NCBI RefSeq assembly: GCF_014648595.1
Contig: NZ_BMRK01000012.1
Location: 1-64,000, forward strand
Direction: 5' to 3'
Source: Nocardioides luteus
GTDB lineage: Bacteria > Actinomycetota > Actinomycetes > Propionibacteriales > Nocardioidaceae
DNA length: 64,000 nucleotides
How positions within the stretch are numbered: position 1 is the first letter of the stretch; each line of letters begins with the position of its first letter. The notes below the pieces were generated by a model. It did no database searches. It saw only the letters and a list, made by a program, of their open reading frames with translations, and was not told the origin of the DNA. This document shows positions 32,990-42,200 of this stretch, one piece after another. The position numbers and the translations under genes are program-made.

Positions 32990-35900
32990 TCAGGCGGGCT
33001 GCGCGTCGCGGAGACGCTGCGAGATGACGGTGGTGACACCGTCGCCGCGCATGGTCACGCCGTAGAGCGCGTCTCCGACCTCCATGGTGCGCTTCTGGTG
33101 GGTGATCACCATCAGCTGGGAGTTCTCGCGCAGCTCCTCATAGATCTCCAGGAGGCGGCCCAGGTTGGTGTCGTCGAGTGCCGCCTCGACCTCGTCGAGG
33201 ATGTAGAACGGCGAGGGGCGGGCCTTGAAGAGCGAGACCAGGAAGGCGACCGCGACCAGCGACCGCTCGCCGCCGGAGAGCAGCGAGAGCCGCTTGACCT
33301 TCTTGCCCGGGGGCCGCGCCTCGACCTCGATGCCGGTGGTGAGCATGTTCTCCGGGTCGGTGAGCACGAGCTTGCCCTCGCCGCCCGGGAAGAGGCGCGC
33401 GAAGACGTGGTCGAAGGCGACGCGGACATCCTCCCAGGCCTCGGTGAAGACCTGCTCGACGCGGTTGTCCACCTCCTTGACGATGTCCATGAGATCGGCC
33501 CGTGTTTTCTTGAGGTCCTCGAGCTGCTCGGTGAGGAACTTGTGGCGCTCCTCCATCGCGGCGAACTCCTCGAGCGCGAGCGGGTTCACCTTGCCGAGCG
33601 CGCGCAAATTCTTCTCCGCGGCCTTGAGCCGCTTGGCCTGCTCGGCGCGGACGTAGGGGATCGGCTCGCGCTCGTTGCCGTCCTCGTCCGGGTGCTGCGG
33701 CACCAGCTGGTCGGGGCCGTAGTCGGTGACGATCGCCTCGGGGTCGAGACCGAGCTCGTCGAGGATCCGCTCCTCGAGCTGCTCGATGCGCATCCGCTGC
33801 TGGGCGCGGGCCATCTCGTCGCGATGGACCGAGTTGACCAGCTCCTCGAGCTCCTTGCCGAGGTTGCGCAGCAGCGAGCGGCACTCGCGCAGCGCCTGCT
33901 CGCGACCGGCGCGGGACTGCTCGATCTCGGTGCGGGCCGCGGCGGCCTGCTGGACGGAGACCTCCAGCCGCTCCAGCGCGTACGCCACCGCGGTGCCGAC
34001 CGCCCTCGCGGCCTCGCCCTCGCGGCGCATCTGCTCGCGGCGGGCGGCCGCCTTGGCGCGCTGCTCGCGCTCCTGACGAGCAGCACGGAGCAACCCTTCG
34101 GCACGACCGGACAGGGCGCGCGCCCGCTCCTCGGAGGTACGCAACGCCAACCGCGCGTCCATCTCGCGCTGTCGCGCGTCGCGGGCGGCCTGGGCCAGCG
34201 AGTCGCGAGCGCTGACGTCCGGCTCGTCCTCCGGCTCCTCCTCGGCCATCGCGAGCCGCTCCTCGAGCTCGGCCAGCCCGGCGACGGCGTTCTCGCGCGC
34301 CTCCTGCGCCTGCTCGACCGCGGACAGGAGCCGCTCGGCCTCGCCGCGCGCCGCCCGCGCCTGGGCGCCGAACTGGCCGAGCTCCTCGGCCACCGCGGCC
34401 AGGGTCGCGTCGGACTCGTGGAGCTTGGCCAGGGCGACGTCGACCCGCTTCTGCGCGGCCAGCCGCTCCGCCTCCAGCCGGGAGGTCTCGAAGGTGGCCC
34501 GCTCGGAGACCGCGTCGGCCTCGGCGAGCTGGGCGGTGGCCTCGTCGACCGCTGCCTGCACCTCGAGCAGGCTCGGCACGCTGGAGGAGCCACCGGCCGC
34601 GAAGTGGGCACCGATCAGGTCGCCGTCACGCGTCACCGCGGTGAGCTCGGGGTTCGTGTCGACCAGCGAACGCGCGGCAGCGAGGTCGTCGACCACGGCG
34701 ACCTTGTCGAGCAGCCGCGCCACCGAGGGCCGCAGCACCGCCTGGCACTCCACCACATCCAGGGCGTACGCAGCACCAGCAGGCAGCGCCGGCCAGCCAC
34801 CGGTCTCCTCGGGCGAGCCGCCCAGGAGCAGACCGGCCCGGCCGAGGTCCTCGGTCTTGAGGTGTTCGATCGCACCGACGGCACGCTCGGCGGAGTCGAC
34901 GACCACCGCGTCGGAGGCGGTGCCGAGCGCGGCGGCGACCGCGGCCTCGTAGCCGGAGCGCACCGCGAGCAGCGACGCCACCGAGCCGAGCACGCCGGGC
35001 AGGTCGGAGCCGAGCAGCGCACCCGCGCCGTCCTTGCGGTTCAGCCCCATCTCCAGCGCGTCCTTGCGGGCGGCGAGCGTCGAGCGGTCACGGTCGGCCT
35101 GCTGGGCCTCGGCCTGCAGCTTGCCGAGCCGCTCCTCGATGTCCTCGAGCGCGGCGGCGGCGGCCTCGTGCTCGGCGTCGAGACCCTCCTCGCCGGCGTC
35201 CAGACCGGCGACCTTGGTCTCCAGGGCGGTGAAGTCTCGCTGGGCGCGCTCGGCACGAGCCAGCGCCTCCTCACGAGCAGCGGTCAGACGACCGACCTCG
35301 TCGTCGGCAGCCGCCGCGCGCGACTTGAGCGCGTTGACCTGCCCGGTCAGCCGGGCCAGCCCCTCGCGGCGGTCGGCGGCGGCGCGCTCGAGACCCTTGA
35401 CCCGGCGCTCCTCCTCGGCGGCGGCGTCCTCGGCCTCCTTGCGAGCCTCGACCGCCTCCTCGAGGGCGTAGCGGAGCTCCTCGACCTCGGCGTCGGCGGC
35501 CTCCTCCTGCTCGCTGGCCGCCTCGGCCTGCGCCTCGAGCTCCTCGGGGTCGCGGCCCTGGCGCACCTCGAGGTCCTCGGAGCCGGCGGCGTTGCGCACC
35601 CGCTCGGAGGCCAGCGACTGGGTGCCACGGAGCCGCTCGCGCAGCGAGTTCAGCGCGAACCAGGTCTCCTGCGCGGCAGCCAGCGCCGGCAGGTCCTCGC
35701 GCAGCGCCGCCTCCAGGACGGCCTCCTGCTCGCGCCCCTCCGCGATGGTCTCCTCGACCTCGGCGCGACGGGCCAGCAGCGCGCCCTCGTCGGCGAGCTC
35801 CTTGTCGAGCTCGGTCCTCGCGGTGACCAGGTCGTCGGCGTAGAGGCGTGCCTTGGCGTCGCGTACGTCCATCTGCACCGTCTGCGCCTGCCGGGCGACC

Positions 35901-36529
35901 TCCGCCTGGCGGCCGAGCGGCTTGAGCTGGCGGCGGATCTCGACGAGCAGGTCCTGGAGCCGGTCCAGGTTGACCTGCGTGGAGTCGAGCTTACGCAGCG
36001 CCTTCTCCTTGCGCTTGCGGTGCTTGAGGACGCCGGCGGCCTCCTCGATGAAGCCGCGGCGGTCCTCGGGGGTCGCGCGCAGGATCGTGTCGAGCTGGCC
36101 CTGGCCGACGATCACGTGCATCTCGCGGCCGATGCCGGAGTCGGACAGCAGGTCCTGGACGTCGAGGAGGCGGCACGGGCTGCCGTTGATCGCATACTCC
36201 GAGCCGCCGTTGCGGAACATCGTGCGGGAGATGGTGACCTCGGCGTACTCGATCGGCAGCGCGCCGTCGGTGTTGTCGATGGTCAGCGAGACCTCGGCGC
36301 GCCCCAGCGGCGCGCGGCCGGCGGTGCCGGCGAAGATGACGTCCTCCATCTTGCCGCCGCGCAGGCTCTTGGCGCCCTGCTCGCCCATGACCCAGGCGAG
36401 CGCGTCGACGACGTTGGACTTGCCCGACCCGTTGGGGCCGACGATGCAGGTGATCCCGGGCTCGAGCTCGAGGGTCGTCGCGGACGCGAACGACTTGAAA
36501 CCCTTCAGCGTCAGACGCTTGAGGTACAT
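32990..36529 (-). CDS. smc: Chromosome segregation ATPase SMC
   Basis: 1179 residues, the normal full length. N-terminal ATPase half with Walker A GPNGSGKSN (31-39). Two long Glu/Arg/Ala-rich coiled coils (about 170-500 and 670-1010) flank the hinge (about 515-650, with GVLGSVASLL and GRAGLLLGG). The C-terminal half has signature LLSGGERSLVAVAFL and Walker B FYILDEVEAALDD. SMC dimers with ScpA/ScpB load at parS and condense and separate chromosomes. GGGGGAG lies six bases before the ATG. It is separated from ftsY by a glycan island, which is unusual. Confidence 0.95.
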   Translation of the reverse strand: MYLKRLTLKGFKSFASATTLELEPGITCIVGPNGSGKSNVVDALAWVMGEQGAKSLRGGKMEDVIFAGTAGRAPLGRAEVSLTIDNTDGALPIEYAEVTISRTMFRNGGSEYAINGSPCRLLDVQDLLSDSGIGREMHVIVGQGQLDTILRATPEDRRGFIEEAAGVLKHRKRKEKALRKLDSTQVNLDRLQDLLVEIRRQLKPLGRQAEVARQAQTVQMDVRDAKARLYADDLVTARTELDKELADEGALLARRAEVEETIAEGREQEAVLEAALREDLPALAAAQETWFALNSLRERLRGTQSLASERVRNAAGSEDLEVRQGRDPEELEAQAEAASEQEEAADAEVEELRYALEEAVEARKEAEDAAAEEERRVKGLERAAADRREGLARLTGQVNALKSRAAAADDEVGRLTAAREEALARAERAQRDFTALETKVAGLDAGEEGLDAEHEAAAAALEDIEERLGKLQAEAQQADRDRSTLAARKDALEMGLNRKDGAGALLGSDLPGVLGSVASLLAVRSGYEAAVAAALGTASDAVVVDSAERAVGAIEHLKTEDLGRAGLLLGGSPEETGGWPALPAGAAYALDVVECQAVLRPSVARLLDKVAVVDDLAAARSLVDTNPELTAVTRDGDLIGAHFAAGGSSSVPSLLEVQAAVDEATAQLAEADAVSERATFETSRLEAERLAAQKRVDVALAKLHESDATLAAVAEELGQFGAQARAARGEAERLLSAVEQAQEARENAVAGLAELEERLAMAEEEPEDEPDVSARDSLAQAARDARQREMDARLALRTSEERARALSGRAEGLLRAARQEREQRAKAAARREQMRREGEAARAVGTAVAYALERLEVSVQQAAAARTEIEQSRAGREQALRECRSLLRNLGKELEELVNSVHRDEMARAQQRMRIEQLEERILDELGLDPEAIVTDYGPDQLVPQHPDEDGNEREPIPYVRAEQAKRLKAAEKNLRALGKVNPLALEEFAAMEERHKFLTEQLEDLKKTRADLMDIVKEVDNRVEQVFTEAWEDVRVAFDHVFARLFPGGEGKLVLTDPENMLTTGIEVEARPPGKKVKRLSLLSGGERSLVAVAFLVSLFKARPSPFYILDEVEAALDDTNLGRLLEIYEELRENSQLMVITHQKRTMEVGDALYGVTMRGDGVTTVISQRLRDAQPA

Positions 36530-36707
36530 CGACTACTCCCCCGGCTCAGGACCACGTGGTCGTACACAGTTCGCAACACTTCAGCGTGGCTGAGGTGAGC
36601 GAGCAAATCTAATCGGCGCTGCTCAGGGGAACCCCAACGGGTCGAGGATAACCCGGGGAGCGCGGCGATCTGCGGACCTCGTGGGGCCGGGCACGTGAGA
36701 GTGCCCG

Positions 36708-36745
36708 AAAAGGTCGAAACCGACCCTGAGTACAGAGTCGGTTCC
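36708..36745 (-). terminator. Terminator of the 65-residue coiled-coil gene
   Basis: On the minus strand a 13-bp stem (36733-36745 with 36716-36728, two G-U pairs) around a 4-nt loop, followed by a UUUU run (36708-36711). It lies about 50 bp after the stop at 36796 and before the smc promoter region. A second small hairpin (36689-36706) follows. Confidence 0.65.
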
Positions 36746-36795
36746 ACCTGAACGAGAAATGGCTCTCGTCCGTGGTGTTGCAGAGTGCCCGCAGA

Positions 36796-36993
36796 TCAGG
36801 CGGGCTGCATCTCCTGCATCGAGGTGTCGAGGTCGGCGGTGTGTGCCGTGACCAGTGCGTCGTTCTCAGTCTTGAGCGACAGAACGAGATCCTCGAGCTC
36901 ACGCACACGCGCACGCAGCCGAGCGTTCTCGGCTGTGAGGTGGGCGGGAGTCCGCAGGTCGCTGCTCATGTAACCGATCAGCGCCTTCGCCAT
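36796..36993 (-). CDS. Short coiled-coil protein upstream of smc
   Basis: 65 residues from Met 36993, with AAGGAAA about eight bases upstream. The first 12 residues (MAKALIGYMSSD) are followed by one continuous heptad helix (ENARLRARVRELEDLVLSLK). I recall similar short MAKALxG...LRARVxELE proteins as common in actinobacteria, without known function. It has its own ribosome site and terminator. The longer frame to 37116 has no support. Confidence 0.65.
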   Translation of the reverse strand: MAKALIGYMSSDLRTPAHLTAENARLRARVRELEDLVLSLKTENDALVTAHTADLDTSMQEMQPA

Positions 36994-37188
36994 GAATACG
37001 TTTCCTTCGTTGGAATCACTAGACGTCCCCGCGATACCGGGCCGTCTACAAGAGTGACACCGTTCTGGACAAGCGTCAACGTCGCGCCTGCAAAGCCGGG
37101 ACCTCTGACCGTGCATTACCGCTCTTCAGGGCTAGAAGTTGAGTCGTCCGCGCTCAACTTCGCCCCCGGACGTACGCCGGGACCACCC

Positions 37189-38073
37189 TCAGCCGCGGCG
37201 GCGGCGCTCCCGCAACTGCATGAGCTCCTTGCGCTCCTTGCTGGTCAGCGAGTCGGCGCCCTCGGCGTGGATCTTGTCGAGCAGCTCGTCCATCCGCTGC
37301 TCGTCCTTGGACGGACCTGTGGGCGTCGAGGACTCCCACGGGCCGGCGACCACGGTCGGACCGGACCGGCGCTTCTTGTTCTTGGCGGGCTTGGCCGGCT
37401 TCGGCTGACCGTCACCGGCCACGCGCGGGATCCAGGCGAAGCGGTCCAGCAGCCCGAACTGGCGCGCCACGAACGCGTTGACCGCCAGGCCGACGACGAA
37501 GACGAGCAGCATCACGAAGCTGCGGTAGCCGAGGTACTGGATCAGCTGGATGCCGACCAGGATCACACCGAAGAGCCATGCGGGGATGTTGAAGATGAAC
37601 ATCCGGTCGGGCCACTGCGCGATCCACAGCAGCACGACCATCATCTCGAGCATCCCCAGGCCGGCCAGGAGGTACGTCGGGTCCAGCACGCTCCCGAAGA
37701 AGACCGCCAGCACCGAGAGCACGGCGGTGAACGCCACCAGCAGCCAGGCGAAGCGGACCTTGCCGAGCTCGTTGCGCTCGAGGTCGGAGCCGAAGTACCA
37801 GAAGAAGAAGATCGCCAGGACGTCGAAGATGCTGAACTGCGGATAGGAGAACGGCCAGGTGACCAGCGTCCACAGCTTGAGCGCGGCGAGGTTGCTCTGC
37901 GCCAGGGCGAGGCCGTTGTAGACACCCTCGCCACCCAGCATCGCGAAGAGCACCAGTCCGACGATGCTCCCGAAGACCACGAGCCAGGTCGTGGTCACCC
38001 CCAGGGACCCGATGTGGAACCAGGGCTCGTGGGGGTAGCGGCCGCCTGGGGTCAACCGGAATCGTTCTCGCAC
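37189..38073 (-). CDS. Rhomboid-like membrane protein without the protease serine
   Basis: 294 residues with six membrane segments between about 25 and 215 and a hydrophilic C-terminal tail of about 75 residues ending in RKELMQLRERRRRG. The layout and SIFDVLAIFFFWYFGSDLE loop resemble actinobacterial rhomboid-family proteins (rhomboid fold plus DUF6576-like basic tail). The catalytic GxSG serine motif is not seen in the fourth segment (LLAGLGMLEMMV instead) and no paired His is evident in the sixth. It is therefore probably a non-proteolytic relative. Role unknown. Confidence 0.7.
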   Translation of the reverse strand: MRERFRLTPGGRYPHEPWFHIGSLGVTTTWLVVFGSIVGLVLFAMLGGEGVYNGLALAQSNLAALKLWTLVTWPFSYPQFSIFDVLAIFFFWYFGSDLERNELGKVRFAWLLVAFTAVLSVLAVFFGSVLDPTYLLAGLGMLEMMVVLLWIAQWPDRMFIFNIPAWLFGVILVGIQLIQYLGYRSFVMLLVFVVGLAVNAFVARQFGLLDRFAWIPRVAGDGQPKPAKPAKNKKRRSGPTVVAGPWESSTPTGPSKDEQRMDELLDKIHAEGADSLTSKERKELMQLRERRRRG

Positions 38074-38082
38074 GGGGCGAGC

Positions 38083-39285
38083 CTATCCACGCATTGGTTG
38101 CGACGTCAGCAGGGCACTCCCACCGAGTTTCCCGATGTCGCGAAGATCCGCGGGAAGGGCCGGATCCTCGCGCCACGGGTGGCGGCGGACGGCGCTGCCG
38201 GCGCCGTACCTGTCGATCATCGCGACCAGAGCGGCGAGATCCTCAACCCGGTCCTCGGCGACGAGCCAGGCCATCAGCCGCTGCGCCGGCGGGACGGTCG
38301 TGACCTCGAACGGGACGCCGGCGTCGTACCAGAACTCCAGCACCGCTGCGCGCAGCAGCTCCCAGTAGCGATGCGGGTGCTCGGTGTCGGGATGGACCGC
38401 GGCCCGGAAGTGCTCCCACATGTCGATCGGCAGGACCTCGGCGAGCAGCGTCTCCATCAGCTCCGCCGACCCCGACGCGCGGACGAGGTCGATGGTCTGC
38501 CGCTTGGTGTCGATCCGCTCGACGAGGTTCGCCAGCTGTGCCCGCTTCTGCGTCGCCGAGGACCGGTCGGCGCGCACCTGCCAGTCGTAGACGACGTGCG
38601 TCATCACGTCGAAGGCGGCGGAGGCGAGGAACGCCTGGGTGAGCGCGACCTGGTCCTGGTAGCGGGTGCGCTCGGGGAAGGCGATCTCGTTCTCGACCCA
38701 GAACGAGCGGCGGAAGACCTTGTTCCACACGAAGATGTCGGCGAGCATCAGCGGCGCCTCCTCGATCCGGCACCGCAGCCGCTCCTCGGCGTGGTTGCGC
38801 CGCATCAGCGGGGTCATGTACCGCCACTCCTCGTCACCGTCGACCACGACCCGCTCCGCGGCCCCCACCGCGAAGTCCGAGCCCGTACGCCGCAGCGACC
38901 GGATCATTGCCGACCACGCATCGCGCGGGAGGACGTCGTCGGGATCGACGAACGTCAGCAGGTCGCCGCTCGCCGCATCGATCCCGGTGTGACGCGCCCT
39001 CGAGACCCCCGCGTTGTCCTGGGTGATGACGGTGACGCAGGCCTCCTGGTCGGCCATCCGCCGCAGGATCTCCGCCGATCCGTCGGTGGAGCCGTCGTCG
39101 ACGACCACCACCTCGAGCCCGGAGATCTCGTGACGCGGCTGGGCGAGCACGCTGCGCAGGCTCTTCTCGACGTACTCCGCGACGTTGTAGACCGGCACGA
39201 CCACGCTGAGCGTCGGGCGGATGCGCATCATCGTGCGCATCCGCCGAGCCCCGGCCCCCGCCAGGCGCTGGTGCCAGTGCGTCAC
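38083..39285 (-). CDS. Family 2 glycosyltransferase
   Basis: 400 residues from a GTG at 39285 whose GTGA overlaps the stop of the upstream fusion gene; a Met at 39330 would overlap by 48 bp. GT2 domain at about 20-230: LSVVVPVYNVAEYVEKSL, VVVDDGSTDGS, FVDPDDVLP (metal site). The C-terminal 170 residues are helical, as in teichoic-acid-type enzymes (TagF/CDP-glycerol-linked group). Translationally coupled to the fusion protein, so they probably work on the same polymer. Confidence 0.82.
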   Translation of the reverse strand: MTHWHQRLAGAGARRMRTMMRIRPTLSVVVPVYNVAEYVEKSLRSVLAQPRHEISGLEVVVVDDGSTDGSAEILRRMADQEACVTVITQDNAGVSRARHTGIDAASGDLLTFVDPDDVLPRDAWSAMIRSLRRTGSDFAVGAAERVVVDGDEEWRYMTPLMRRNHAEERLRCRIEEAPLMLADIFVWNKVFRRSFWVENEIAFPERTRYQDQVALTQAFLASAAFDVMTHVVYDWQVRADRSSATQKRAQLANLVERIDTKRQTIDLVRASGSAELMETLLAEVLPIDMWEHFRAAVHPDTEHPHRYWELLRAAVLEFWYDAGVPFEVTTVPPAQRLMAWLVAEDRVEDLAALVAMIDRYGAGSAVRRHPWREDPALPADLRDIGKLGGSALLTSQPMRG

Positions 39286-42200
39286 GCCACCACGCTTCCC
39301 GCCAGGGGCGCCGACGCCGACGTCGGCCACGGAGCCATGGGCGTCAGGTCGAGCTCCTCGCTGCCGAGAACACGGCCATCGTCTGCGACGCCTTGGATCC
39401 TCCGCAACAGACTCTCCCTGGGCACGCCCAGAGAGTTCTGCACATGGTCGAGGATGCGACCGAGCGCAGCATCGTTACCGCCTTGGAAGGAGTTCGCCCG
39501 CCACAGTCCGACCGCTTGCACCTCCTCGATCGTCTCGTAGCCGACCTCCGTCCGCGGCATCCACACCGGATAACCGTTCAACGTCGTCATGACCTTCAAC
39601 CACAGATCATCGGCGCGCAACGACGTGCTCGTGATCGCCTCGAGGTCGAAAGCCGCCTCCGGAAGGGCACCGGGCGGGTAGAGCACACCCGCGATGCCGG
39701 TCGGCAACAACTGGTAGGAGGGGGTCCCGCGGAGGAACTGGCAGTTGTAGATCCAACCGTCGTACTCGCGCAGGGTTCCGTCGGGCCGGAACATGATGAG
39801 GTTGGCGCGCTCGCTGATGATCGCGCGCGGATGCTCCAGGTGACCCTGGTAGAGGCTCTCGACGAGGTTCTCGCTGTAGATGACGTCGTCGTCAACGGTG
39901 ATGATGATGTCGTCGGGGTGCTCCTGCATCGCGTAGAAATACTTCTTGTGGGGCGCGATGTCGCCGGCGACCCAGGCGATGCGGAACCGGGCCCCGACCC
40001 TGCCCAGCAGATCCTCGGGCAGGTCCTCCTCCCGCCGCGGAAAGTTCTGCGTGGAGAGCCAGAGCACCACCTGGTCCGCGGGCATCGTCTGCTGGAGGAC
40101 CGAGTCGATGCACTCCCCCAGCTTGTGGGTCCTCGTCGGGATGGAGGTCAGCGACACGATCACCCGCGGGCGACGTGCTCCGGCGACCGCGGTGCCCGGA
40201 CGCGACAGTGCCGTCAGTCTCGACCAGTCACGTCGACGGCCGGCGGCACCAGCATCGATCCGGCGGTGGAACATCTTCATCAGGTCCCGGTGATACACCT
40301 CCATGCTCGCGCGCTCGTCGTAGGAGCGACGCGATGCCTCACCCATCGCTCGGATGGTCTGCTCGTCCTTGTCCATCATGGTCATGAAGGCGTCTCGGAG
40401 CGCGGCCACGCTGCCTGCATCGACCACCAGACCGTTGGCGTCATCGACCACGTACTTCGCCCCGACGTTCTCGGTCACGATCAGCGGCTTGGAGAGCATC
40501 GCGCCTTCCAGCGCGACCAGGGAGAAGGACTCGTCGCGGGAGGCCACCACCACCGTGTCCATCTGGGACATCAGCTCGATCTTGCGGCGCTCGTCGGAGA
40601 CGAGCCCGTGGAAGTGGATTCCCTCCTCGCCCTCGATCTGCCCGAACAGGTAGGAGCTGAAGCTGGAGCCGCTGTTGATGAAGCCGCCAGCGAAGTGCAG
40701 CTCGGCACGCGTCCGGTAGGACTCCGGAAGTGCCTTGTAGGCCGCCACGAAGAGGTCGTAGCCCTTCCGGTGCTCGATGGTCCCGAGCTGAATGAACCGG
40801 TGCTTGCCGCCGCTGGCGAACTCGTAGGCTCCGGCAAGCTCGGAGACGTCCTCGACGCTGTTGTGGACGACGTCGATCCGGCCTTCGGCGTACTCGGCGA
40901 CGGCCGCCGCGGCGTACTCGCTGACGACGCAGACGCTCTTGCTGTTCCGCAGCGTCTCCCGACGATCCGGGTTCGACCTGAAGAAGTCTGGGAGGTTGGA
41001 GGCCTCACGCACGTACCAGACGAGCGGAACGCGGCCTTCGAGCGCCCGCACGTAGTCGTCGGTGACGACGGTGTTGCACACCACGAGCTCGACGCCGTCC
41101 GGCAGCCGGTTGAACACCTTGTTGGGCCGAGCGGGGTTCGTGCGGACTACCTCGACACGGAAGCCGTACGCCTCGAACTCCTTCGTGAACGGGCCCGGTT
41201 TCGCGGTCCAGACGATCGGCTCGAAACCCTGGGCGGCAGCGACCTTGCACATGCGAAGCAGACTTCGCGGCGCTCCGGCGTAGATCATCTCCGGAGAGAT
41301 GAAGACGATGCGGCGGGGATCATCCCCATCCGCCTGCTCGACAGTTCCGTGGCTGCCGGTCGTCCGCGACGCCAGCTGGCGGGATGTCGTCGCACCGGGA
41401 AGGGAGAAGAGGTCACCGAATCGTTCGGTGTGCGTCTCTTCACCGAACAGCGCCGGGGTGGCGTCGTAGATGAAGTCCTTGTAGACGTCGTACAGATATG
41501 CCTCGTTCTGGATCGCGGCACGCAGCGGGTTGAACGCCACATACGGCGAGACCGGCCGGATGTCGGTGTAGTCGTGGGAGTAGTCGAGGTAGGCGGCCAC
41601 GAAGTCCTCGATGCCGCGCTGCATCTCGGAGATCTGCTCGGTGTTGCTCGGGGCGTTGTTCCCGCGCAGAGCGATCGCCGTCCCGTCGTCAGCGAAGCCA
41701 TAACCGACCACGCTCGAGGCGACCTCGGTGAAGAGATACTCCAGCGGGTGGTGGAGGAGATCCGTGCGGCGTACGGCGTTCCGTCCGCCCGGCATCATGA
41801 ACCTGGTCATGTCCATGTTGCTCATCGGTGAGTAGATGTAGGGGCTGATGAACCCGTCCGAGACGGTGTCGGTCAGCTGCTCGGAGCGGCTCGTGCACAT
41901 CAGCGCACCGAACATCTCCACCGAGCGCTCGGCCATCGCCGTGCGGAAGAAGTGACGCAGCGCGGTCAGGCAGGTCCCGCTCCAACCGATGTCGACAACG
42001 AGGACGCGTCGGGCGTCGCCGACCGCGCTCCCGAAGTAGCTCTTCGCCGCCGCGACGCTCGTGGAGTTGTGATCTTCGATGACTGACTTGTGATCCCAGA
42101 AGAACTGCTCCAGCTTGCGACGGTTCGCGCTGGCGGGGAACAGGAACCGCTCGATGTCAGCCTTCTCCAGGTAGGGCACCAGATAACCGAAACCGGTGTC

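Noticed and set aside
33098-36598. Open frame of 1166 codons on the plus strand opposite smc
   Set aside because: Antisense shadow of the high-GC smc coding sequence; Leu/Gly/Arg/Val-rich with no motif, while SMC on the other strand has all its motifs.
36530-36795. Gene between smc and the small coiled-coil gene
   Set aside because: Short open frames lack ribosome sites and the stretch holds two hairpins, one a plausible terminator.
39285-39330. Longer start (39330) for the GT2 gene ending at 38083
   Set aside because: It would overlap the fusion gene by 48 bp; GTG at 39285 gives the standard 4-nt overlap.
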